A DNA stretch of 32,493 nucleotides, taken from positions 1-32,493 of the forward strand of contig JAAVXQ010000110.1 of the NCBI GenBank assembly GCA_022790685.1, in the 5' to 3' direction. The position numbers and the translations under genes are program-made. Of the stretch, positions 10,407 through 19,494 are shown piece after piece (within the stretch, counting starts at the first letter, position 1; each line of letters begins with the position of its first letter). This DNA comes from Clostridia bacterium. GTDB taxonomy: Bacteria > Bacillota > Clostridia > TANB77 > CAG-508. Below the pieces are notes generated by a model. It was not told where the DNA came from and searched no databases. It saw only the letters and a program-made list of their open reading frames with translations.

Positions 10407-10817
10407 ATGAAAAAAGAAAAAATAATAATAAGTTTAGTTGCAATATTAATGATAACATTTGCAACACAAAATATAATTTCTTTAGCAACAGAAGGAAATG
10501 GAAATAAAGTAACAATAACTGCACAAACAGGAAATAATACAGTTAACCAAGCAAAAAATGAAACAGTAAATGATGCTGTAGGAGCTGTAAACAAAGTTAC
10601 TAATAATGCAAATAAAGTAACCAACAAAAATGAAACAAATACAGCAAATAATGTAGTAAATAATACTACAAATAAAGTTGATAATAAAACAACAAATACT
10701 GAAAGCAAAACAAAACTACCAAAAGCAGGAACAGATTCAACAGTAATTTTCTTAGTATTAGGATTTGTTGCGTCAGCAATATATGCTTATAAAAAAGTTT
10801 CTGATTATAATGTTTAA
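10407..10817 (+). CDS. small secreted Asn/Thr-rich protein with sortase-like C-terminal anchor (LPKAGTDS)
   Basis: Signal peptide, low-complexity N/T/K repeats, then LPKAG + hydrophobic stretch + KK-containing tail. Confidence 0.75.
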   Translation: MKKEKIIISLVAILMITFATQNIISLATEGNGNKVTITAQTGNNTVNQAKNETVNDAVGAVNKVTNNANKVTNKNETNTANNVVNNTTNKVDNKTTNTESKTKLPKAGTDSTVIFLVLGFVASAIYAYKKVSDYNV

Positions 10818-11205
10818 TTAAAAAGTATTATATAAAGACACATTTTGAAGGACACTTCATGTATGTGTCTTTTTTGATGCGATTAAAATTGCAAGATAAA
10901 GAATTTAAATCTAAAGACTTTTTATTAAAAATAGATCTAATATTTTACAAAAATGAAAATATTAGGTAAGTTTTTTACATTCTTATTTAAAAAAAGATAT
11001 ATAAATAATAAAATTTACAAAGTTACATAAAAATGTAATAAAAAAGTAATAAAACTATTGTAATTTTTCCAAAAATCTGGTATAATAAGGTATATTTAAC
11101 GTACAAAAGATACAAATTATTAAGGGAATTTGTGTCTTTTTATGTTTACAAGGAGTAAATGCCTAAAATATTTAACTATAAATAAGTTTATATCGGAGGA
11201 ATTTG

Positions 11206-13659
11206 ATGAAAGAGCTTAATTTAAAAGATTTTACATCAATGTTATTTAGAAAAAAAATAATGGTTTTAATAATAATGATAGTATTTACTCTTATGGGAGT
11301 TATATACTCATATAAAGTTGTAAAATCTGAATATAAATCTTCTACAAAATTAATTTTTGGAACTTCAAATGCACAAAATGAAGTAAATGTAGAAGAGGTT
11401 AAATTAGATGATAAATTATTTTCTACTTGTGAAGAGTTAATTAAAAGTAAAGGTTTAACTCAAAGAGTTAAAAATGGTCTAAATATAAAAATAGATGAGA
11501 AACTATTTTTAGAAAACATAGAAGTAAGTAAGTCTGATAATAATTATATACAAATAACAGTAACTAATAAAGACAGAAAAATGTCTACAGATATAGCAAA
11601 TGAAATTGCAATAGTATTTTTAGATAGAATAGAAAAAATATATAGTATAGATGATGTTTATATTGCAGAGGCGGCAACTGAAGAAGGAGCGTCATATAAC
11701 GTAAATCATTTTAGGGATATGATAATATTTGTTTCTATAGGTTTAATATTTACAATTATATATATATCAATATATGTAATGTCTGATGTTAAAATTAAAT
11801 CTGTAGAAGATATAGAAAAAGAAGTAGGAATAAGAAATTTAATTTCTATACCAACTAAAAAAAGAACAAAAAAAGAGAGTATATCAAATCTTGTAATTTA
11901 TGAGAAACAAAAATCAGTAGCTAAAGAAGCTTTTGAAACTTTGAGAAAAAATGTACAATTTAGTAATATTAACAATAAAGAAAGCAAAGTAATACTTGTT
12001 ACTAGTTGTTTTTCAGCAGAAGGAAAAAGTTATGTGTCTGCAAATTTAGCAGCTGTATTTGCAGAAGTAGGTAAAAAAGTTATTTTAATTGATACTGACA
12101 TGAGAAGAGGAAGTCAAGCTGGTATTTTTAATATTCCAAATGAATTAGGTCTTTCAAATTATTTGTCTAATTTAGATTCTAATGGAGTAGAAATAAATGA
12201 GAGAATTAATAAATATATAAAAGAAACAGAAATTAAGAATTTAAATATTATAACTTCTGGTAGTGTTCCTCCAAATCCTTCAGAACTATTAACTTTAAGC
12301 AAATTACCAGAACTTATAAAAGAACTTAGTATATTCTATGATTTAATAATATTAGATGGTGCACCAGTACTTCCAATAACAGATTCACTTATTTTATCAA
12401 GACTTGCAAATAGCACAATTTTAGTTACTTTATATAATATGACAAGAAAAGATGAACTTTTTAAAGCTAAAAGAGATATTCAAAATGTTGGTGGAAGAAT
12501 TATTGGAACTGTATTAAATAGAGCCCCATTTTCAAATTTAAAATATGAAAATAAATATCATTATGATGAAATAGGAATGATGAACAGTGCTAATAAAGAT
12601 AGAAATTTAGATACTAACAATAAGAAATTTAAAAAGTTCTGTAAAAAAATAATAGAAAAAGTTGAAACTAGAAAAAATAATAAAGGAAAAAGCGAAGTAA
12701 AATTATTAACAGCAGGAAATGAAAATACATCAAAATATGTAAAAGAAGATACTCAAGCTAAAATAAATGAAAAAATAAATAAAGAAGAAGCAAAAAATAG
12801 AGAAAAAGAAAGATTAAAACAAGAACAGTTATTAAAGAAAAAGCAGCAAGAAAAAATTGAATTAGAAAAACAAAGACTAAGAGAAGAATTAGTAAGAAAA
12901 AGAGAAACGGAATTAGCAGAAAGAAAATTAATTAAAGAAGATAGAATTCATCAAGCAAATTATGAAGAAGTGACAGAAGTAGAACAATATAGTATATTTA
13001 ATGAGTCAGAAAAAACAATGAATTTTGAAGAAGTTAAATATGATGATTACTTAGAAGATGAAATTATGTTTGATGAGAATAGCAAAATAATAGAACAAGC
13101 AAAATTGGAGTTTGAATTAGAAGAAAGAAAGAGAAAAGAAAAAGAAACACAAAGACAAATAAAAAAGCAAAAGCAAGAATTAGCCAAAAGAAAAAGAAAA
13201 GAACTTATGGAAGAAATTGCTAAAAGTGCTAAAAGAACATATAATAAGAAAAAAAGACAATTTGACGAAAATAAACAAAGAAGGATACAACAGCGTAAAG
13301 TAAGAAGAAGAGAAGAAGAGATCAGAAGAGAAGAAGAACTTAAAATAAGGGAAGAAAAAGAAAGAATAAGAACTAGAGAAAATGCAAAAAGAGAAGCTGA
13401 AAGACAAGCAAAAATTAAAGAAATCAAAGCAGAAAAAGAAAGAGCTAGATTAGAAAAGAATAAAGAACTAGAGAAGCAAAAACAAATAAGATTAGAAAAT
13501 AGATTACAGAAAAAAATGAAAATAGAACAAGTAAAAGAAGAAAGAAGAAAATACAAAGAAGAAGAACTACTAAGACAAAGAGAACAAGAAAGAATGCAAG
13601 AAGAAATGCTAGATGATAATTTATATCCTAAAACAAAATATAATAAAGATTTAATGTAA
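11206..13659 (+). CDS. Wzz-like / BY-kinase polysaccharide tyrosine autokinase with a long charged C-terminal extension
   Basis: Wzz N-terminus with two TMs, Walker A-like SCFSAEGKSYVSANLAAVFAEVGKKVILIDTDMRRG, Walker B LIILDGAP, followed by about 340 aa rich in K/E/R. Confidence 0.88.
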   Translation: MKELNLKDFTSMLFRKKIMVLIIMIVFTLMGVIYSYKVVKSEYKSSTKLIFGTSNAQNEVNVEEVKLDDKLFSTCEELIKSKGLTQRVKNGLNIKIDEKLFLENIEVSKSDNNYIQITVTNKDRKMSTDIANEIAIVFLDRIEKIYSIDDVYIAEAATEEGASYNVNHFRDMIIFVSIGLIFTIIYISIYVMSDVKIKSVEDIEKEVGIRNLISIPTKKRTKKESISNLVIYEKQKSVAKEAFETLRKNVQFSNINNKESKVILVTSCFSAEGKSYVSANLAAVFAEVGKKVILIDTDMRRGSQAGIFNIPNELGLSNYLSNLDSNGVEINERINKYIKETEIKNLNIITSGSVPPNPSELLTLSKLPELIKELSIFYDLIILDGAPVLPITDSLILSRLANSTILVTLYNMTRKDELFKAKRDIQNVGGRIIGTVLNRAPFSNLKYENKYHYDEIGMMNSANKDRNLDTNNKKFKKFCKKIIEKVETRKNNKGKSEVKLLTAGNENTSKYVKEDTQAKINEKINKEEAKNREKERLKQEQLLKKKQQEKIELEKQRLREELVRKRETELAERKLIKEDRIHQANYEEVTEVEQYSIFNESEKTMNFEEVKYDDYLEDEIMFDENSKIIEQAKLEFELEERKRKEKETQRQIKKQKQELAKRKRKELMEEIAKSAKRTYNKKKRQFDENKQRRIQQRKVRRREEEIRREEELKIREEKERIRTRENAKREAERQAKIKEIKAEKERARLEKNKELEKQKQIRLENRLQKKMKIEQVKEERRKYKEEELLRQREQERMQEEMLDDNLYPKTKYNKDLM

Positions 13660-13904
13660 AGTATAATTTTTTATTAAGAGGAATGAATTCTGTATATATG
13701 AGAATACATTCCTTTTTATATTATAATGTTTTGAGTTTGATGGCGAATATACATACACTATTTAAATTAAAAAGAATAAAATAGCATATACTTATCGCTA
13801 ATAAATATCAAAAATAAAATATAAATTTAAGCTAAAAAAGTTGAAATTATTATAATATAAATATATAATATGATAAGTAAAAAAGATTTTTAAGGAGGCA
13901 AATC

Positions 13905-15260
13905 TTGAGAAAATATTTTGGAACGGATGGAATAAGAAGAATTGCTAATACAGAATTAACTCCTGATTTAGTGTTTAGAGTTGCAAAAGCAGGAGCATAT
14001 GTACTTTCAAAGCATTCAAATCATACACCGACTATATTTATTGGTAGAGATACAAGAATATCTGGAACATTAATTGAAAGTGCTATGACGGCAGGTTTTT
14101 TAAGCTATGGAGCAAATGTGAAACTACTAGGAGAAATGCCAACACCAGCAATAGCATATATTACAAGAAAACTAGGAGCAGATGCTAGCGTTGTAATATC
14201 CGCATCTCACAATACTTTTGAATTTAATGGAATAAAATACTTTAGTAATAAAGGAATGAAAATACCAGATGAGATAGAAGAAGAAATAGAAGAAATAATG
14301 GATTCAGAAAGATTATCTACTTTAACTGCTGTAGGTGATAAAATAGGTGTTTCTGAAATAGAAGAAGAGTACATAAAGGAATATATTAATTTCTTTAAAG
14401 AATTGTTTAAAGATGATTTTAAAGGAAAAAATATAAAGGTTGGAATAGATACAGCTAATGGTGCTACATCTAAAGTAGCAGAAGAGATATTTAAGACTTT
14501 AGGAATAGAATATAAAATTATAAATAATGCTCCAAATGGAATAAATATAAATGAAAAATGCGGTTCAACACATTTAGGAAGTATAAGTAAATTTGTAAAA
14601 GAAAATAATTTGGATTTAGGGATTGCATATGATGGAGATGGAGATAGATGTTTGGCAGTAGATGAAAAAGGAAATATTATTGATGGAGATATAATAATGG
14701 CGATTATATCTGACTATTTTAAATCACAAAATATGATGAAAAAAGATACTTTGGTAGCCACTGTTATGAGTAATTTAGGACTAAAAAAATATGCTATGAA
14801 TAATAATATAAATTTATTACAAACTAAAGTTGGAGATAGATATGTTTTAGAAGAAATGCTAAAAGGCGGATATAATTTAGGTGGAGAACAGTCTGGACAT
14901 ATTATAATGCTTGATTATAATCCAACAGGAGATGGAATTCTTACATCACTTATGCTAATAAAGGCTATTTTAGCTAAAAATGAAAAAGCTTCAGAAGTAT
15001 CAAAAATTATAAACATATATCCACAAGTACTTATTAATGCTAAGGTAAACTCAGAAAAGAAAAATAACTATGAAAGTGACAAAGAAATCTCTGATGAAAT
15101 TAAGAACTTAGAAGAAGAATTTTCAGGTAATGGTAGAGTTCTTATTCGTCCTTCTGGAACAGAGCCAAAGGTAAGAGTTATGATTGAAGGAGAAAATATA
15201 GAATATATAACAGCAAAAGCTCAAAATTTGGCAAATTTAATAGAGTCAAAATTAAGCTAA
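13905..15260 (+). CDS. glmM: phosphoglucosamine mutase (TTG start)
   Basis: RKYFGTDGIRRIAN, VVISASHNTFEFNGIKYFS, DGDGDRCLAVD, LIRPSGTEPKVRVMIE; GGAGG RBS. Confidence 0.96.
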   Translation: MRKYFGTDGIRRIANTELTPDLVFRVAKAGAYVLSKHSNHTPTIFIGRDTRISGTLIESAMTAGFLSYGANVKLLGEMPTPAIAYITRKLGADASVVISASHNTFEFNGIKYFSNKGMKIPDEIEEEIEEIMDSERLSTLTAVGDKIGVSEIEEEYIKEYINFFKELFKDDFKGKNIKVGIDTANGATSKVAEEIFKTLGIEYKIINNAPNGININEKCGSTHLGSISKFVKENNLDLGIAYDGDGDRCLAVDEKGNIIDGDIIMAIISDYFKSQNMMKKDTLVATVMSNLGLKKYAMNNNINLLQTKVGDRYVLEEMLKGGYNLGGEQSGHIIMLDYNPTGDGILTSLMLIKAILAKNEKASEVSKIINIYPQVLINAKVNSEKKNNYESDKEISDEIKNLEEEFSGNGRVLIRPSGTEPKVRVMIEGENIEYITAKAQNLANLIESKLS

Positions 15261-15267
15261 ATAAATT

Positions 15268-15309
15268 ACTTATATAGTTATAACTAAAAAAAGCTATAAC
15301 TATATAAGT
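15268..15309. repeat. long inverted repeat between glmM and the next ORF
   Basis: acttatatagttataact-aaaaaa-agctataactatataagt: 18-nt arms with one mismatch and no T-tract after it. Confidence 0.75.
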
Positions 15310-15327
15310 CTAACATAGGAGGAAATT

Positions 15328-16563
15328 ATGGAAAGAGATATTAATAGTGATTTAGGATTATTAGAAAAAGCGATGGAAACTTCAAAAGCTTATCAAAATT
15401 CAAATTTTGTAAGAAAATATGATGGCAGTTTAGATATGAATAAAGCTGAAACTCTTCATCATTATGTTAATAAAAACGACCTTCAATTCGCAGGAATAAG
15501 CAAAGATGCAAAAGATAGTGATGAATTAAGAAGATATATTGTTATTCCTATGCAAATCTCTAAAAATAAGGACGAGCTAGGAGGAAATGTTACAGTTCTT
15601 TTAATATTAGATCCAAAAGGACATGATGTTGGTATACAGTATGAAGATGAAACAGGAAAAAAATTTATGCTATCAGATAAGATAAAGGCTAATAATGATA
15701 AAATATTAAGTACAGGAAATTTAGATAAAGTATTTACAAAAGAACAATTAGAAGAGGAGTTTGGAATAAAGTCTTTAGAGGATGTGGTAGATAAAGTTTC
15801 TAAGGGGAAACATATTGGCTTACTAAATGGTAAAGAAGTAGTAGATAGAATGAGTGGAAAGCAACCAGAGGATAAATCTGACCAAGAAAAAGATGAAGAA
15901 AAAGCCTTAGAAGAAGTTCCAGAAGAGATGAGAGGAACTATTGCTGAGATTTGTAAGAAAACTGGAATGAATATTTCAGATTTAAAGCAAACTTTGACTA
16001 TAAGAAATCCAGAGACATTAATTGATGATATAGAAAATAATAAAACAAGAGTAGATAAAAATGGTGGAGAAGTTATTGCTTTAAGATTTAGAAATAAAGA
16101 AGCAGGAACAGGACCAGATGAAATTATTTTAGTTCAAGGCGAAAATATTTTACCAAGAGATGAAAAGAATAATGAAATACTTACAAATATAATGGAACAA
16201 AATAAAGGAAATGGAATAAAAGTAGACAACTTTGAAGATAACAGAGAAGAAGAATTTAAAGAAGCTGTGCAAAAGATTTTAGATGAAGCAGAAGAGAAAA
16301 AACAAATATTAATGTCAGCTGGGGAAACAGAAAATTTAGAAGAAGAATTGCAAAAAGTAGACAATGCTGCAAATGAGCAAATAGAAGATTTAGTAGCTTC
16401 AATGAAACCACAAAGCAAAGAGATGGAAAAAGTATCTGAAATGGCACAAGCTGATTTAGAAGATAATTCATCTGAAGGGGCTGCATCTACAGGAGAGCTT
16501 GAAGATGATGAAGTAAGAACTACATGGGGAGATGCTGAAAAAAGAAGAATGCAAAATAGATAG
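15328..16563 (+). CDS. hypothetical acidic 411-aa protein
   Basis: Long ORF with AGGAGG RBS; E/D/K-rich C-terminal half; family not recognised. Confidence 0.8.
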   Translation: MERDINSDLGLLEKAMETSKAYQNSNFVRKYDGSLDMNKAETLHHYVNKNDLQFAGISKDAKDSDELRRYIVIPMQISKNKDELGGNVTVLLILDPKGHDVGIQYEDETGKKFMLSDKIKANNDKILSTGNLDKVFTKEQLEEEFGIKSLEDVVDKVSKGKHIGLLNGKEVVDRMSGKQPEDKSDQEKDEEKALEEVPEEMRGTIAEICKKTGMNISDLKQTLTIRNPETLIDDIENNKTRVDKNGGEVIALRFRNKEAGTGPDEIILVQGENILPRDEKNNEILTNIMEQNKGNGIKVDNFEDNREEEFKEAVQKILDEAEEKKQILMSAGETENLEEELQKVDNAANEQIEDLVASMKPQSKEMEKVSEMAQADLEDNSSEGAASTGELEDDEVRTTWGDAEKRRMQNR

Positions 16564-16606
16564 AGAATGTTAACAAAATAAATTTAAGGAAAGAAGGCAA
16601 AATATA

Positions 16607-18205
16607 ATGGAAAAACAAAATATAGTAATAGGTGGAGCGTGGCCATATGCCAATAGTTCATTACATTTAGGACATATTGCTGGATTAATATCAGGAGATT
16701 TTTTAGCAAGATTTTATAGATTAAAAGGTAATAATGTATTATATGTATCTGGTTCAGATTGTCATGGAACACCTATAACAGAAAGAGCTAAAAAAGAGGG
16801 GGTTAACCCTAGAGAAATATCTGGAAAATATCATGAAGAATTTACAGATATGTTTAAGAAGCTAAACTTTTCATATGATTTGTATACAAAAACAGATACA
16901 GATTATCATAAAGAAAAAGTAAAAACATTATTTAGAAAATTATATGATAATGGATATATATATGAGAAAGTTGAACCACAAGCCTTTTGTGAAAAATGTA
17001 ATAAGTTTTTAAATGATAGAGAAATAAGATTAACTTGTCCAAATTGTGGAGAAGAAACAAAAGGAGATCAATGCGACGCTTGTCTTCATGTTCCAACTGT
17101 TGAAGAATTAAAAGCAGGATATTGTATAGAATGTGGATTAAAAACAATAGAAAAAGACAATAAAAATTTATATATAGCACTTTCTAAATTCCAAAAAGAA
17201 ATAGAAGAACACACAAAAAAAGTAAAAGGAAAATGGAGAATAAATGCTCAAAACGAAACAGAAAAATACTTAAAACAAGGCTTATTAGATAGAGCTGTTA
17301 CCAGAGACTTAAACTGGGGAGTAGACATTCCTGTCGATGGATATGAAGCAAAAAAAATGTATGTATGGATAGAAGCTGTTATGGGATATATAACAGATAC
17401 TATGAAACTTTGCGAAGAAAGAAATATGAATTTTGAAGATTTCTGGAAAGAAGGACATAATAATAGAATATTTATGTGTCATGGAAAAGATAATATAGTA
17501 TTTCATAGTATAATTTTAAATTGCTTATTATTAGGACAAGAAGAAAACTATCATTTAGTAGATATGATAGTTTCAGCAGAATATTTAAATTTTAATGACC
17601 AAAAATTTTCAAAAAGTAAAGGAATTGGAATGACAGCATTAGAGGCATTAGATATATATGAATCAGATTCTTTAAGATATCATTTAATATCAAAAGGTCC
17701 TGAAAAGAAAGATACTAATTTTACAATAGAAGATTTTGAAAATACTCATAATGGGGAAATCTTAAATAAATTTGGTAACCTTGTAAATAGAACTTTAAGG
17801 TTTAAAGGCCTAGAAGAAGTTCCACAAGGTGAAATGAATGATATAATGAAAAAAGAAATAGAAGATACCTATAGAGAAGTAGAAAAACTTATAGAAAAGT
17901 TAGAATTTAGAGAAGCTGTTGATAGAATAATGAATTTGGTAGAAACAGGAAATAAATTTTATGACTTAAAAGAACCATGGATAGCAAAAAAGAATGATAT
18001 TCAAGACTTTAATAATACAATTTATACCTGTACAAATATAATAGCTAATTTATCTAATTTATTTGAACCAGTAATGCCAGAGGCTTGTGGTAAAATAAGA
18101 AAATATCTTAATATAAATACTCCAAGTTGGAATTATTTAGAAGTAGAAAAAGGATTAAAACTAGAGAACATAGAACCGTTATTTACAAGAATTGAGAAAA
18201 AATAA
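16607..18205 (+). CDS. metG: methionyl-tRNA synthetase
   Basis: GGAWPYANSSLHLGHIAGLISGD, zinc-binding CEKCNKFL...CPNCGEE...CDAC...CIEC, KFSKSKGIGM (KMSKS-like). Confidence 0.95.
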   Translation: MEKQNIVIGGAWPYANSSLHLGHIAGLISGDFLARFYRLKGNNVLYVSGSDCHGTPITERAKKEGVNPREISGKYHEEFTDMFKKLNFSYDLYTKTDTDYHKEKVKTLFRKLYDNGYIYEKVEPQAFCEKCNKFLNDREIRLTCPNCGEETKGDQCDACLHVPTVEELKAGYCIECGLKTIEKDNKNLYIALSKFQKEIEEHTKKVKGKWRINAQNETEKYLKQGLLDRAVTRDLNWGVDIPVDGYEAKKMYVWIEAVMGYITDTMKLCEERNMNFEDFWKEGHNNRIFMCHGKDNIVFHSIILNCLLLGQEENYHLVDMIVSAEYLNFNDQKFSKSKGIGMTALEALDIYESDSLRYHLISKGPEKKDTNFTIEDFENTHNGEILNKFGNLVNRTLRFKGLEEVPQGEMNDIMKKEIEDTYREVEKLIEKLEFREAVDRIMNLVETGNKFYDLKEPWIAKKNDIQDFNNTIYTCTNIIANLSNLFEPVMPEACGKIRKYLNINTPSWNYLEVEKGLKLENIEPLFTRIEKK

Positions 18206-18252
18206 ATTAAAGACAGGTATTAAAATTTATATAATAATAAGAGGTAAAAAAG

Positions 18253-18934
18253 ATGGGAAAAATATTTGTAATAGATGGAACAGATGGAAGTCGGAAAGCA
18301 AACACAATTTGAATTACTTAAAAAAAGTTTAGAAAAAGATGGAATAGAATATAAGACGGTTAGTTTCCCAAATTATGACAGTCCATCATCTTCACTAGTA
18401 AAAATGTATTTATCAGGAGAGTTTGGAGAAGATGCAAAAGAAATAAGTCCATACATCGCTTCTACTTTTTATGCTGCAGATAGATATGCAACATTTAAAA
18501 AAGATTTTGAAGAGTTTTATAAAAAGGGTGGAATAATATTAGCAGATAGATATACAACTGCAAATATGGTTCATCAAGCAGGAAAAATTTCTGATAAAGA
18601 TGAAAGAAAGAAATTTTTAGATTGGTTATTTGATTTAGAATTTAATTTATATGGTTTGCCGGTACCATCAAAAGTTTTCTTCTTAAATATGCCACCTAAA
18701 AATGCCATAGAACTAATAAAAAATAGAGAAAATAAATTTACACATACAGAGAAAAAAGACATTCATGAAAGAGATAAAAAACATTTAGAAGATAGCTATA
18801 ATGCAGCATGTAGTCTAGTAGAAGACTATGGATGGTATGAGGTAAAATGTATAAAAGATAAGAAAATTAGAACAATAGACGATATACATGTAGAAATTTA
18901 TAATGAGGTTAAAAAGGTTTTAGAAGTTGAGTAA
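18253..18934 (+). CDS. tmk: thymidylate (dTMP) kinase; intact only with a +1 shift at CGG 18292-18294 (join 18253..18291, 18293..18934)
   Basis: ATG 18253 with AGAGG RBS. Frame 0 reads MGKIFVIDGTDGSRKANTI*. Skipping C18292 gives MGKIFVIDGTDGSGKQTQFELLKKSLEKDGIEYKTVSFPNYDSPSS..., restoring the P-loop; DRYTTANMVHQ motif downstream. Confidence 0.9.
18292..18295 (+). other. putative +1 recoding site / quadruplet codon CGGA (Gly) in the Walker A motif of tmk
   Basis: GAT GGA AGT CGGA AAG CAA ACA; the CGGA supplies the Gly of GSGK. Confidence 0.88.
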
Positions 18935-19463
18935 AGAAAAAATTGGATTTTTTGGAGGAAGTTTTAATCCAGTAACTAATGCACATATTAAATTAATAAA
19001 ATCTGTTATAATTAAAGAAAAATTAGATAAAGTATATTTTGTTCCAATGGGAAATTCATATGAGAAACAAGGTCTAATAGATTTCAATCATAGAAAAAAT
19101 ATGATAAATCTAGCTATAGAAAATGAAGAAAAAATTGAAATATTGGATTTTCTAAATGATATAAATCATAAAATGTATGCAATTGACACTTTTAAACTGA
19201 TTGACGAAAAGTTTAAAAATGCAGATAGATATTTTATAATGGGAACAGATAATTATGATAAAATAACTAATTGGAAAGATGCAGAAGCTCTTAAAGATAA
19301 TTATAAATATATTGTATTAGATAGAAAAACTGAAAGTGATACAAAAGAAATAAGCTCTACTATTGTTAGAAATAAAATAATTAATAAAGAAAGTATAGAT
19401 GATCTTGTTCCAAATAAAGTGAAATACTATATTTATAAAAATAATTTATATAATTCTAATTAG
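18927..19463 (+). CDS. nicotinate-nucleotide adenylyltransferase-like nucleotidyltransferase (TTG start, overlaps tmk)
   Basis: IGFFGGSFNPVTNAHIKLI signature and a C-terminal ISSTIVR motif. Confidence 0.8.
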   Translation: MSKEKIGFFGGSFNPVTNAHIKLIKSVIIKEKLDKVYFVPMGNSYEKQGLIDFNHRKNMINLAIENEEKIEILDFLNDINHKMYAIDTFKLIDEKFKNADRYFIMGTDNYDKITNWKDAEALKDNYKYIVLDRKTESDTKEISSTIVRNKIINKESIDDLVPNKVKYYIYKNNLYNSN

Positions 19464-19494
19464 TAAAGCTTAAACTTTAAGTGAGGTTTAAAAT

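Noticed and set aside
13047-13556. Minus-strand Ser/Phe/Leu-rich ORF
   Set aside because: Antisense shadow of the K/E/R-rich BY-kinase tail; no RBS or family. The same applies to the other antisense ORFs in the track (974, 3450, 5543, 5792, 10310, 13180, 16134, 16256, 16932, 21968, 23777, 27474, 32094).
18310-18312. UGA in frame 0 of tmk as selenocysteine or stop-codon readthrough
   Set aside because: Readthrough would stay in the wrong frame; homology resumes in the +1 frame from the CGG before the UGA.
18275-18934. Tmk starting at ATG 18275 as in the ORF track (MEQMEVGKQTQ...)
   Set aside because: This start lacks the Walker A motif and an RBS; the ATG at 18253 has an RBS and a perfect Tmk N-terminus in the other frame.
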